Source of the DNA: Ciona savignyi
Taxonomy: Eukaryota; Chordata; Ascidiacea; Phlebobranchia; Cionidae
Length of the DNA stretch: 64,000 nucleotides
Direction: 5' to 3'
Assembly: GCA_000149265.1 (NCBI GenBank)
Contig: CH003363.1
Span: 591,980-655,979, forward strand
The notes beneath the pieces are model-generated. The model saw only the letters and a list, made by a program, of their open reading frames with translations, made no database searches and was not told the origin of the DNA. Each line of letters starts with the position of its first letter. The stretch's first letter is position 1. Both the position numbers and the translations under genes were made by a program. This document shows positions 33,830 to 44,250 of the stretch, one piece after another.

Positions 33830-36800
33830 CTATAACATGGTGTCATAATTGCGGAGAGAGTCAACAGCTAGCACCAGTATAACACAACTGGTCAAATAAG
33901 GCCAGGTTCGGTTTGGTGAGTCTTTTAAAGTTTCAGTCGCCTGGTATAGAGTTAGTATTGCAGCTCTATGATCTTCCCCGAATCGATTATGCCATCGAGA
34001 AAGAAAATTAAACGCTGGTTTCCATGTAGAATGCTGTGTAATGTAAAGACAGTTTAACAACCACGAAAACACACAAGGACGTATTTTCTGTGATGGCACA
34101 TTGCAGGACATATGTACTAAACGAGGTATGTATAACTAACAACTACCAACGTAGAATTTTTGCATATTATATGTGTATAACAGTATACTATGATTATTCT
34201 TTAGTATTCTCAATTATTGTTATTAAATTTATTTGTATGAGGTTTTCGACGCGTAGCCTTAAAAAATCTTGTGCTAATTGTTACAGCGAAAACGTTTCCA
34301 TGTTAAATTTTCGTTCACAGCTGAAATAGTGGTTATTATGAATTGCGTATAATCACTCATAATTACCGCTAATTTAGCTGTAAACGAAAATTTAACATCT
34401 AAAGATGTGCTTGGTAATAACCAACATCGGTTTCGTCTACAATAAAAACTGGAAATATAATTGGATAGTTATCTTTATACGCCGGGTGGGGAACGCGATG
34501 GGTGTCGTTGTGTTAAATACAACGGAGCCATTTCTACATTTTTTTAAACTCTTAAATCACCAAGTTCACGAAACTTATGTACTTGCCCAAACGACACGAT
34601 TTCAACCGCAATAATACAATTTTAGCCGGGGAATATATAGGGACATAAGGCAAACAGACTATAGCGTTGCGGGTTGACTTGGTATTTATGGTATCCATTG
34701 ATTTTGTGTGTAAAACGTGTCCAAAACATACCGGTTTCTTTGTTATTCCGTTGATATCGGGCGAAGGTAGCTCTCTTGATTCACTGAACAATTCAACGTC
34801 ATCGTCTTTCATGTCTCCCACCAACAACGCCGCCAACTCTTGCCACCTCTCGCACATTTCCACTGCTACTGACAGTACACAATACCGGGTGACCAGTTCC
34901 ACCGCTAAATCGTAATATTCCAGGTACAGTAACGCTGTTATGAGTTCTTGGTTGAAACATCGTCTCTTCGGCGCATTTTCGCAGAATTCCTGAAGGAAAA
35001 ACAGGGTAAGTAAACAAGCTTAGATATTTAATATACAGTTAAACCTGCCTTTCTAACTTTAATTATTAATGGAATCTACCGTCCTTACAGTGCGATGGGG
35101 TGGATAGCACACAGCTTAATATAATCAGTGTTTTTTTAAATCTAAAGAAAATATTAAATCATCATAGTCTGCAACTACTTTTATTAAGTTGCTTCTTTAC
35201 AAATTGTTATTTTAATACAACACTTGTCTTCATAGAAACAATTTAAAATGTTATTATTAGCTTTTAAGGACAGATACCAGCTTTGAGTGCATTAGAATCG
35301 TTTGTGAGAATGAACTTGAAGTTTATATATTATTTATACACATCGCACAGGTTAACTCAGTACGTATCTATAATAATGGTTAAAGCTGGATGTTGCTACA
35401 CTTACTCTGTATTTCACAAGGTAAAATGTCGCATTTGATTGCCGAACGTCTGAACTTCTCTTGTTCTCAATTTCGTTTTCAACATACTTTTCACCGAATC
35501 GTAGCAGCGTTGCTAGTGACAACCAGTTAGTCACGTGAGTTGTCAGTTTTTCCACCAGAACAGAGAATGAGCAGGTCAGATGAGGAACTGCGGACACGAG
35601 ACATTAAAAATGATTTTCATACCATAAACCACTCTACACTGTATTGTAATGATTCACCATCGGGCTATTTTTAATGTAGGTTGCACCCAGTGACCATATG
35701 AATCTAACATATGTCGATTGACTAATACGGTCGACGACACACAGCCAATACAAAGTTCAGTGTAGTGCCACACACAAAGATGGTAATATGGTGTTGTTAT
35801 AATGCCAGCGCTGTATACATACTTGGTTCTACGATGGATTGTATAATCTTCCCGCATGATACCCGTACGTCCGCCCAGTTGTAATAGTCTTCAAATGGCA
35901 ACAACGTAACATTGCTTTTCTGCACTAATCCTGCAAATGCAACATTTTTTTTGTTTCGGTTATTTACAATAATCATGATCAGGGACATGATTGATGAATA
36001 TAGTATGGCCGATAGGTCAAAAATCTGACTGTATAGAGAAAACTTAAAAATTGGGATACCACTCGCTGACTATAGGTTACCAAGGCTCTGGTTATTCATA
36101 TTATTGTGAAAACAGATGCGAAATATTCGTACGCAGAATTGACGCAACAGGTCGCATTAACATTTAACCATTCGGCCACACAACTGTTCTAGTCCCATTT
36201 TCCACAATTTTTAAAACACTTTAAAGTAACTTAATTACTCACCGACTTTGTGGCAGGAGTAAGCCACCCACCAGTCTTTATAATGGACGCTTCCATGACT
36301 CCATACAGTTTGCCTGCTTAAAACGGGCATATAGTCCCCCACGTTATAGTGTAGTGGTTGTGTGGGCTGCAGTGACTGTCTGTGCAAAAGTGAGAAACGT
36401 TAATGCTTTATACGGCTTCAATATTTAACGCAAGAAACTTACCTTTTTCGGTATCTCGAACGCAATGCAACGGCAAGCTGAATTCCGTAAACCATCCTTT
36501 CATGACCCAATGTTGGATTTGTCTTTGAAAACAATACTTTTGATTCCTGCATTGCCATTAGCCATTGGTGCTTTTGTTCGCTGGGAGAAGCGAGGTACCG
36601 TATTCCCGGCAAAGTTTCAGGCCGAGTCGTTCTGCGTTTCACAATAGGCGAGTGTACTTTCGGGGATGATAACATCTTTTCGGCTGGAACTTTTAATTTA
36701 ATGCGGCGGACATTTTCGTCTTCCAGCCCGGTCAAAGTCACTGCAAGCAGTCGGTCTGTTTTGCTGTCCAATTTGGCACGGAGCGAATCCGATTTAACGT

Positions 36801-39800
36801 TTTGCACCAGTACAAAAATCTTATTAATTCTTGGACACGTCTGCAGTTTGTTCATTTGTATAACATCATCGTATTGGTTAGTTTCCAATGTCAGCGTGGA
36901 AGAACTACTGACTTTAAATCCCAAACGAAAACCTTGTGCTTTGTGTACATGCATCGTGTAGGAACCCCATAGTCGTAACGTGAAATCCCTGAAAACAAAT
37001 TATTTAACGTGTCAACTTTTGGCCACGCTATATTGCTGTACACAATAATGTAAACGTACCTTCCGTTCCGTACTTGGAGAGTCGGTGGAGAGAAACCAGA
37101 GCAAGACACCGACACGCAGCATGTGCTTTTCAAGTAGGTTTGCTTCGGTCCATATATCCCGACATGATATGTTGTTTGGCCGATGCAACTCCACGGAAAA
37201 GGAGCACCGAGGTATCCATCGTCCACCTTTACAACCGGCACAGCATAGATTTGGCAACCTTTAAACGATGGCATATGGTAAACGATAGTATAGGGTAAAC
37301 GATGGTATATGGTATACGATGGTATATGGTAAACGATGGTATATGTTAAACGATGGTATATGCCTATATGGTATACGATGGCATATGGTAAACGATGGTA
37401 TATGTTAAACGATGGTATATGTTACGATATATTCATATTTTGTACATAATCCAGTATTGTTTTGTAGCACGTCATTGCCTGTTGATTGCACTTCTCATCA
37501 ACGGTTTAAGAACCTAATGATGCCTTTAGGCAAATTACATTTACCAATACACTGCGATGATACAGTTCGGTTTGTTTTGAAAACAAGCTTCAGTATATGT
37601 CATATGTAATATTGTTACCAATACTCTCTCTCAGTCTGTACCATCTAAAACCAATCGTCCCAAAGTTTGTATACCGTTTTCAGAGTTCCGGAGCGTCGAT
37701 GTATCAAGTGTGGCCTGGAGTGTGTTGCCGTAGTAATAACAGTTAACAGTCTCGTGAAACGGTCCGCTGCTCGAATCGCTTTGCAAGCAGGAAATTCCGC
37801 TTTGCTTTTTCAGGTCTTGATTGGACCCAAACCACTGGAAAAAAAGTTTTAATTTGAGTTCGTATTACCGTGTTGATTTATTAAGTTTGTCAAATACGCA
37901 CTGAAATTTATCATACCTTTGCCCGTTGGAGTGAAACGCTAAGACCTATTTGCAATACAGCTCCACTTTTAATAGCATCCTTGTCCGCAAGACGGATGCG
38001 CACCGCCGGCCCCGCAATGGCGTATGACGTAAGCAGCTCAAGGGCTTGTTTTTTCTCTCGTGTGGGATTAATCACTGATGCGTTCGGTGGGTCTTCCAGT
38101 TGTACTGCTATTCTACCGTCCAGAGTAGCTCTCGCGGGGCATTTATGTTCTCTAAGCCGAGGAAGGGGACCCGTTGCAATGCTGGTTGACTTTGAAAACC
38201 GCCGCCTCATGTCCGGTCGAATTTTCGGGGACGATTTAGCGACTCGCATGCTTTCAGATTTCGTTTTGTTAAAACAGAACCTGCATTCCGTCGGTAATGG
38301 CTTTGAAGCGCTAATGTGCACTGAAATATCAGAACCCTGAACAGAGACCACACCTCCCGTTGCACCGATCTCACTCCACACTGGACCTGCATATGTACTC
38401 GCAGATTTTGTACATTTCTCCACTATTTTCTTGCGTACAGGTGACTTCGGCGGAGCTGCAGTGACCATTTCATCGCATGTCAAGTCCTCGAATGACTTGT
38501 AAAAGCTCTCATTAATTGATTTCATCCTATCCGGGCTACTTGGTGTAAAGGACGCAATACTAAGTCCGTTGGTTAAGATTAAATCGAAGCTTTCCTTGGA
38601 TGGGGTGTTTGGCGTGCTCGGCTTGCTAACAGATCCCCTCTTTCTACAAACAAAATGAAAGTTTAAAAACGTCCTCCAGATTTAAACAGTTATCCTAAAC
38701 GTTTTGTATACTTACATGCTTTTAAACATTTTTGCCGTGTTCGTCAGTGCGTTTTTCAGCGAACCTCTGTCCCTCGATCTGAGAGCAGCGTTATTGGAAA
38801 TATTTGACTTTCGCCTGACGTTCTGCTCCGAGAACGACCTAGACAGTGTGACTTTTCTCGGCAGGTCCATCGGTCTTGGCCGATGCGTGCACGATGCTGG
38901 GTATATGACGTCATGGTCCTCACTGTTTGATGACGTCAGGGAGGCGTCTGATTTTATGGAAATGGCTGAAACGTCGGATCCGTCGAACAACGACGGAGAA
39001 GCGGATGACATGAAATTATCCTCGAAGGCGGAAATTGAAGTCGAGGTCGATAATTCGTCCCCAGCTTTCGAAATAGTCAAATTTGGCGGAAGTTGTTTTC
39101 TATTCCTCCACGAGGACCGCATTTCACTTCGTATAGGTTTGTCTTTGTAATCGGCTAACTGTCTTGCGCTCACCACGCAATCTCCATTCTTATTGTTACC
39201 GTTTGCTTGTTGTGTCATATCCCTAAAACCTTCACACGTCGGGCTTGGAATCGAATCGTTTTCCTCATCTGCACACTGACAATAATCAGTCAAAGCGAAC
39301 ACGCAACTTGATGGGATATATCCGATGTTTTGCCCGTCGTGCACGTACCACCTAAATGAACAATGCAGGTGTCAAACCTTACCTACATGTTGATGTATAC
39401 GATACAAAGCAAAATAAGAAACACGATTAGTAATTTCCGCTTACATCGCCCTATCCCACAACAGTACATTTCAACAATCGAAAACACAACTTTACAACTA
39501 GGTTCTGCGGTACTAATGTACAGATGCACACTAAACAGTGGTTTACATCTTTGCCATAACTTACCAGTATTTGTTTTCTTGGTCTAGAAGATGAAGTCTA
39601 TCGCCTTTGCTAAAGGACAAGCACGCGAAATCGTTGGCAGAAAAACTCTCCTTCGCAACGACCACACTTCTGTTCTGCTCGGATAGAACGTTTAGTTACG
39701 CCTCCATGCTTACTGGCTGAGATAAATGTAGTAGAAATATGACATATTCAAAAGCCTTACCTCTAATCTACGTGGGACACTTCCTGTGAGAGTTGTGAAA

Positions 39801-41171
39801 CACGCACTCCCGTCCAAGCAGTTTGATTGATAGAATATCAAAACAGAAGTTAACCAGTCCTCTTCTGTTACGTCATTTGCAGTACAATACGAACCGATGA
39901 CGTAATGAGATACTGTACCGTCGTTCTCCTTTGCAGTAAGCATGTATGTGTCACCTAAATACGAAATAAGCACTGCATCACTCCTTTCCACACAAGCTGA
40001 TAGTAAAATATGACGAATAAACATTAGTACACGGTCTAAAATCTATTATTAAACGCTTTAACTGCTTCGTTTATAGCACAGTTGCTGCGCTCTCGGCAAA
40101 CCAAACACTATATGAGCTGTTGTTACAAGTCGACTGTCTCGCTTTTTGAATGAAGTTATTGATCGAATTTCAATAGCCGCTCACCACATTAGTGTTTTAA
40201 TGTTTCCTCACAAATTAACATGATCGTTTTATTCACATTTTCGTCGCATAAAGACCAGTTATGCTAATTTATAGAAATAGATTCTGAATATACGCATTGA
40301 CAGACAATTTTACCATATTAGATCAATAGTTGTTTGCGTTTAAGACACAGACGTGATTAATTTCTTTACAGAGTTGGGGATAAGGTTCTTTAAATCAGCA
40401 AAACTAATAAGACGCCCGATTTTAACATTTGAGCTTGTTCTTACGAGGGTTTAGAGGCGAACATATAGGTTAACAAAGGCCACATGTCGTGATAGGAACG
40501 GCCGGGATTAACCTGTTGCGGCGCGCATACACCAGTCAAAAACGATACAAACAGTCAAAGATGACTGAGTAATCGTACCAAAACTATTGAGTTCATTAAT
40601 CACGCCTTTTTAACAAGTCATACTGTACAGCACTTAGAAAATTACTTTTAACTTTTATAAAGACATTTTTCTCGATAATATGCTATGTTAATTTCCATTA
40701 AACTTCGAGCTTTAAAGGCGATTTTCAAAACAACCGACAAATCCCACTGTACAACACTGATAAAATGCAATTCGACTTTTTACAAAAGTCGGTTTTGTAT
40801 GTAATATACTAAGTTAATTTCCATTACATTTCAAGCTTTAAAACACATTTATAAAACAATAATCACGAAAACTCAGGTTGTAAAACATTTATAAAATACC
40901 TTTCAACTTTTATAAAGGCAGTTTTGTAAATAATAAACTTTGTTAATTTCCATTAATTGCAAGCTTTTAACCTTAGTTATGGATTATGTGATTTCGTACA
41001 AATCACACTGTTAATTTCATTTAATATGTCGTATCACAAACCTGAGCTGCTCAGTGTCCATACCAAGAACTCTCCAATTGCGGATTCTTTGCATAAAAAC
41101 TCTGCCGCCTCTATTTCCAGCCTACCGTGGTACCACTGTGCCACCAGCGCACATTTTCCGTATAGTTTCAT
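33830..41171 (-). CDS. SH2-SH3-ZU5-UPA-SH3-death protein, SH3BP4/MACC1-like with an added SH2 domain, 13 exons
   Basis: Minus-strand exons: 41171-41042, 39954-39761, 39674-39565, 39351-38716, 38643-37917, 37834-37675, 37258-37060, 36988-36443, 36379-36243, 35930-35823, 35587-35406, 34989-34732, 34033-33830 (TAG). All are GT-AG with matching phases, giving 1196 aa; human SH3BP4 is 963. SH2 spans about 13-104 (WYHGRL, GEFLVW, VSHYVI, GSVP), split over the first two exons. SH3-1 is about 111-160 (LSFSKGDRLHLL, WWYVHDGQNIGYIPSSCV). A Ser-rich linker follows, then ZU5-like from about 444 (GATGGVVSVQGSDISVHI), UPA-like about 655-880 (VGIYGPKQ, LRLWGSY), SH3-2 about 905-965 (YNVGDYMPVL, WWVAYSCHKV), and a C-terminal death-like region about 985-1196 (VEMCERWQELA, HSTWKPAFNFLSRW). 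The C-terminal blocks align with SH3BP4, which acts in transferrin-receptor endocytosis and Rag/mTORC1 signalling. The start is an ATG 12 codons before WYHG, with an in-frame stop further upstream. The SH2 is unusual: FLVR reads FLVW. Confidence 0.88.
37260..37430. repeat. 17-bp minisatellite at a 3' splice site
   Basis: About nine units around AAACGATGGTATATGGT, with some ATGTT variants, begin right at the acceptor of the exon starting at 37258 in the SH2/SH3BP4-like gene. Read on the minus strand the unit is ACCATATACCATCGTTT, so the acceptor's upstream tract is itself one repeat unit. Confidence 0.8.
39761..39954 (-). other. Second coding exon: C-terminal half of the SH2 domain
   Basis: After acceptor TCGTATTTAG, the exon reads GDTYMLTAKENDG, then VSHYVI, then EDWLTSVLIFYQSN, then FTTLTGSVPRR. 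This matches SH2 strands C-D, the central histidine strand, helix B and the final strand. It ends in phase 0 (GAG|GTAAGG) and joins the SH3 exon directly, leaving a linker of only a few residues. An in-frame ATG at 40024 lies upstream of the acceptor and is not used in this model. Confidence 0.83.
40617..40975. repeat. Three decayed tandem units of about 120 bp
   Basis: TTAATTTCCATTA followed by AAGCTTT recurs near 40688, 40813 and 40945. The blocks CTGTACAACACT-like and CAACTTTTATAAAG precede each. It lies in the intron between the two SH2 exons. Confidence 0.75.
41042..41171 (-). other. First coding exon: N-terminal half of the SH2 domain
   Basis: Encodes 43 residues plus one base: a short leader, then QWYHGRLEIEAAEFLCKES and IGEFLVWTLSSS, which match the alpha-A helix and beta-B strand of SH2 domains. 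The donor is CTCAG|GTTTGT. The leftover G joins the two bases after the acceptor at 39955-39956 to give GGT (Gly), so the phase fits. Confidence 0.85.
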
Positions 41172-43168
41172 CGTATTCCGTAACCACACCACAGTACACC
41201 AATGTTTAACAGGCAGCAAGGTATCAATAATTTATTTCCCTGCAGCGTCCCTATAAGTGAGATCGACAAATTAATACAAAAAAGCAATAACAACTCGCTG
41301 TCGACAGCACCTCTCTATCACATTACTTTTCGTGATCGAAACTCTTTTTTTACCTCCTGTTCTGTGTCTCGAAAAGTCAGAAAACATAGATTTACAGAGC
41401 GCGGAAATCACCCGTCGTTAGCCGCTCACCATTACGCACTAAATACTCCCTCGTGCATCTCTAATTACCTCGCAATTCTAGCCGTGTTAAACGGACCTTT
41501 TTACTCATTAGATCGGTCGGTACTTCTAATTTTAAACAGCGATTTTGCACATGTGTTACATCCACTTGCTGTTACTTTATATGACAGATGGAATATCCTT
41601 AATCAGGCAAATGAGACACGCATGAGAACTCTCAAGCACCACATTAACCTAATGACGACTTGGTATGCTTAGATTTGAATACAGCCCTTGTTATATAGAT
41701 TTCCTTATCTTAATACCTGACGTTTTGAAATACATTAAAATGATTATCTTATACTTCTGATAACGTTGTGCAGAATGTCTAATGTAGTACTCACAGATAA
41801 CCATGCGAAGCGTGTTCTATTTACTAGGTTCGGTGAATCCTATTTAGAGGTCGAGCATTTGTTTCTGATGATTTATTGACACTGCTAAATTCGGCGATCC
41901 CAATTAGAAAGGAAAACTAACAGATAACACGGCCACGTTATCACCCACCTTACACGATTCGCGTAGAAGCCGGTGATTTTACTTTTAACTCACGTCGCAA
42001 CGCGTCCGACTTTCTAAACTTGAACCTCTCAAGCAGTTAAACGAAATTATAACGAAACAAAGACCTTCAACAGAGAGAAAATAACGCAATTATAGGATTT
42101 CACTTGAGTTCTAAGGGTCCTTTGCGTTGTATCTTCCAAAACAAACTGGGTAACCAGGTGTCTCATGAGTTAGGCAACGAATCATGCGACCTTGTCGAAA
42201 AAATGAGGGATGGCACGCAAAATGTTAAACCGTTTCTTAAATAAAAAAAAGGTCTTGCGTGTGGCTACCTTGTTAAAACTAATGAACTATACGTCTAGAC
42301 TTGGACACTGCACGCTATTTATTATTCATGATTTATCTGTAAAATCAGGTATAACGTGTCCAAGTATCGTGCAATATATTAATTTTATTTTAACGGTATA
42401 ATTGCTATTGATTTATTACAAACTGCTGGTGATATATCGTACTTACTTGTTTTGGTCGCATGGTATATCACTACTCTCCGCACCATTTGTATGTAAACAT
42501 GTCTAGATTTTAATTGCTACTCTGTCTAAAGTGAAAACACACGTATTCTATATCTCTTTGTATTTGGATATGTGTCTGAAATGCCGTATGAAACGGGAAA
42601 CTACGCTGCTGTGGTCACGCTCGACGCCTTCGTTCGCTGAAAGTCACGCACTATCTCAACCCGTAGACACAAACAACTCTGCTCGTCGAAACCAAAATCG
42701 ACTTCCAACACTGTTTCGCAAACTGACAAAAATACAATTAGCAGCGTTAATGAGCTATATAACCCGCTAAGAGTGACTGTACCTTTAGGGCAGTCTACAG
42801 CCCACGACAGTTTTAAAGCTGTATCAGCTTTAACTCTTCAACTGTCTTTCAAAACTGCCACCATGACAAAGGATTTCCCGATTAGCATTTTTGCGAACAA
42901 GGTTCGTGCTTGCAGCTATTTTCTTTTGTCTACTTTCGCACGCCGACAATTGGTAACAATACACAATAAAAACAACCAGAGCTAATTGCAGGTTTTCATT
43001 TGATAATTGTTTGGATTAGAAGTAAGTTTTTCCGTTCACTTAATATCACGTTATTTACCTAACCATTCAATGTACAAATATAGAAAACTTATAAATTGGC
43101 CCGCCAAGTAAAGCATAGTTAAAATTGCCCTATAGTTTGCGATATATATCATGGTCATTTAAAAAAAT
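41172..43168. other. Flank between the SH2/SH3BP4-like gene and phospholipase copy A
   Basis: About 2 kb with several open frames (for example 41202-41672 and 42531-42770, plus strand) that show no family resemblance, no splice-phase support and no repeats of the families above. A weak inverted repeat (ACTTGGACAC and GTGTCCAAGT) lies at about 42298-42366. The SH2/SH3BP4-like promoter and leader should lie at the left side; no clear core promoter is seen. Confidence 0.5.
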
Positions 43169-43639
43169 TTAGATTAAGCGTTTTCTTTTCATAATGCAAG
43201 CGATAGCGAGCATCTGTAACACGAGTGCACACCCAACCACCGCCAGTACAGCTATACCCCAGTCGGGCACAGCTTGTGAGCATGTATTATCACACGTCAC
43301 TATTTCCACTGGTGGGACATGTTTTGTTGTTTCTGGTCCTGGAATAAACGCTGTTGTCGTAATCTCTTCCATCTCCTGAACTTTGCCGGCATGCTGTTCT
43401 TGCGTGTAAATATGTACGGATTTTCCTGATGAAAATAAACCAATGAGCCCTTTCTATTTTTATATATTAATGGCAAACTGTTTTATTTACCTTGGTTGGA
43501 CATTTTAAGTCTGTGATATTCCAAACTGTCGTCTTCAATCCAACCGGTTCCAACTAAAAGGAAAAGCTTACGGTAATAATACTACTGCGAGGGATATCTT
43601 TAATTTTGGTTATTTTAAAGTTGAATAAATACGTGCTTG

Positions 43640-43890
43640 TTTTATCCTCGTAAATGGGAAACGCAAGGGCCGTCATTGCCCGTCAGTTTACCTTGTACCT
43701 ACCGTTTCCATTGCAGTGTGTCATATATGATCGAGACGTATTTTCGGTTTTATTAATCCACTAAATTCAGACGATATCTGCTAATTGGTTTTCACATGGA
43801 CATAACCGAAAAGAAGAGACCAGTATAGATCCTAGAATCTATCGACTGAAAGGCGACGCTCCAACCCAGCGAGCTATTCGGCCTGACAGC
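43640..43890 (-). mobile_element. tRNA-derived SINE (family S1), diverged, in copy A
   Basis: ATCCTCGTAAATGGGAAACG, CATTGCAGTGTGTCATATATG, TTAATCCACTAAATTCAGAC and GACTGAAAGGCGACG are recognisable family words in reverse order. It lies between exon blocks 10 and 11. Confidence 0.65.
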
Positions 43891-44074
43891 ACAGTATTAT
43901 ACGGTTGTAATGCACGTACCATGTTATTCCATAAGTTAATTGCAGCCACAGCATGTCCCTTGGCACTGATGTGAAAGCAATCTGGGGCAAAATACGTCGC
44001 ATCCACTTGTCCATCCTAAAAAACGGAAATTTATAAATTACCAATAAAAGATTGGAAAATTACGGGAAAACCCA

Positions 44075-44250
44075 ACAGAAGAAAATAGGAGGGTGTAATA
44101 TTTAGGGCTGGTGGTAGGGCTGGTGGTAGAACTGGGAGTTATAGGTACTATAAGTAAAAGGGGTTGAGATTAGCGTTCTAGGTAAAGATCTATTTCTTTT
44201 TCCGGCAAAGAGGTAAGAAATTTCCTTCTTACTCTACTCTTTTCCTCACT
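44075..44250. mobile_element. Foldback-like element relic
   Basis: A purine-rich left side (GAAGAAAATAGGAGGG), a GGGCTGGTGGTAGG core and a CT-rich right side (TTTCCTTCTTACTCTACTC) resemble the family, but the termini are eroded. It lies between exon blocks 9 and 10 of copy A. Confidence 0.45.

Noticed and set aside
39761..40024. ATG-initiated open frame taken as the first exon of the SH3BP4-like gene
   Set aside because: The segment upstream of 39954 does not resemble SH2, while the acceptor at 39955-39956 gives a phase-correct join to the exon at 41042-41171 and completes an SH2 domain.
41202..41672. 156-codon plus-strand frame
   Set aside because: No recognisable motif, no splice-phase partner, and it partly overlaps the antisense of the SH2 exon region; likely a chance frame.
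42298..42366. Inverted repeat ACTTGGACAC / GTGTCCAAGT
   Set aside because: Short stem with a loop of about 50 bases and no flanking duplication; too weak to call an element.
42531..42985. Two adjacent plus-strand frames of 79 and 70 codons
   Set aside because: No motif, no conserved family words and no supporting splice sites on either strand.
43169..43372. Short membrane protein starting at MEEITTT
   Set aside because: It is the last exon of phospholipase copy A, matching the copy B anchor exon almost base for base; the ATG is created by the frame difference and is not an independent gene start.
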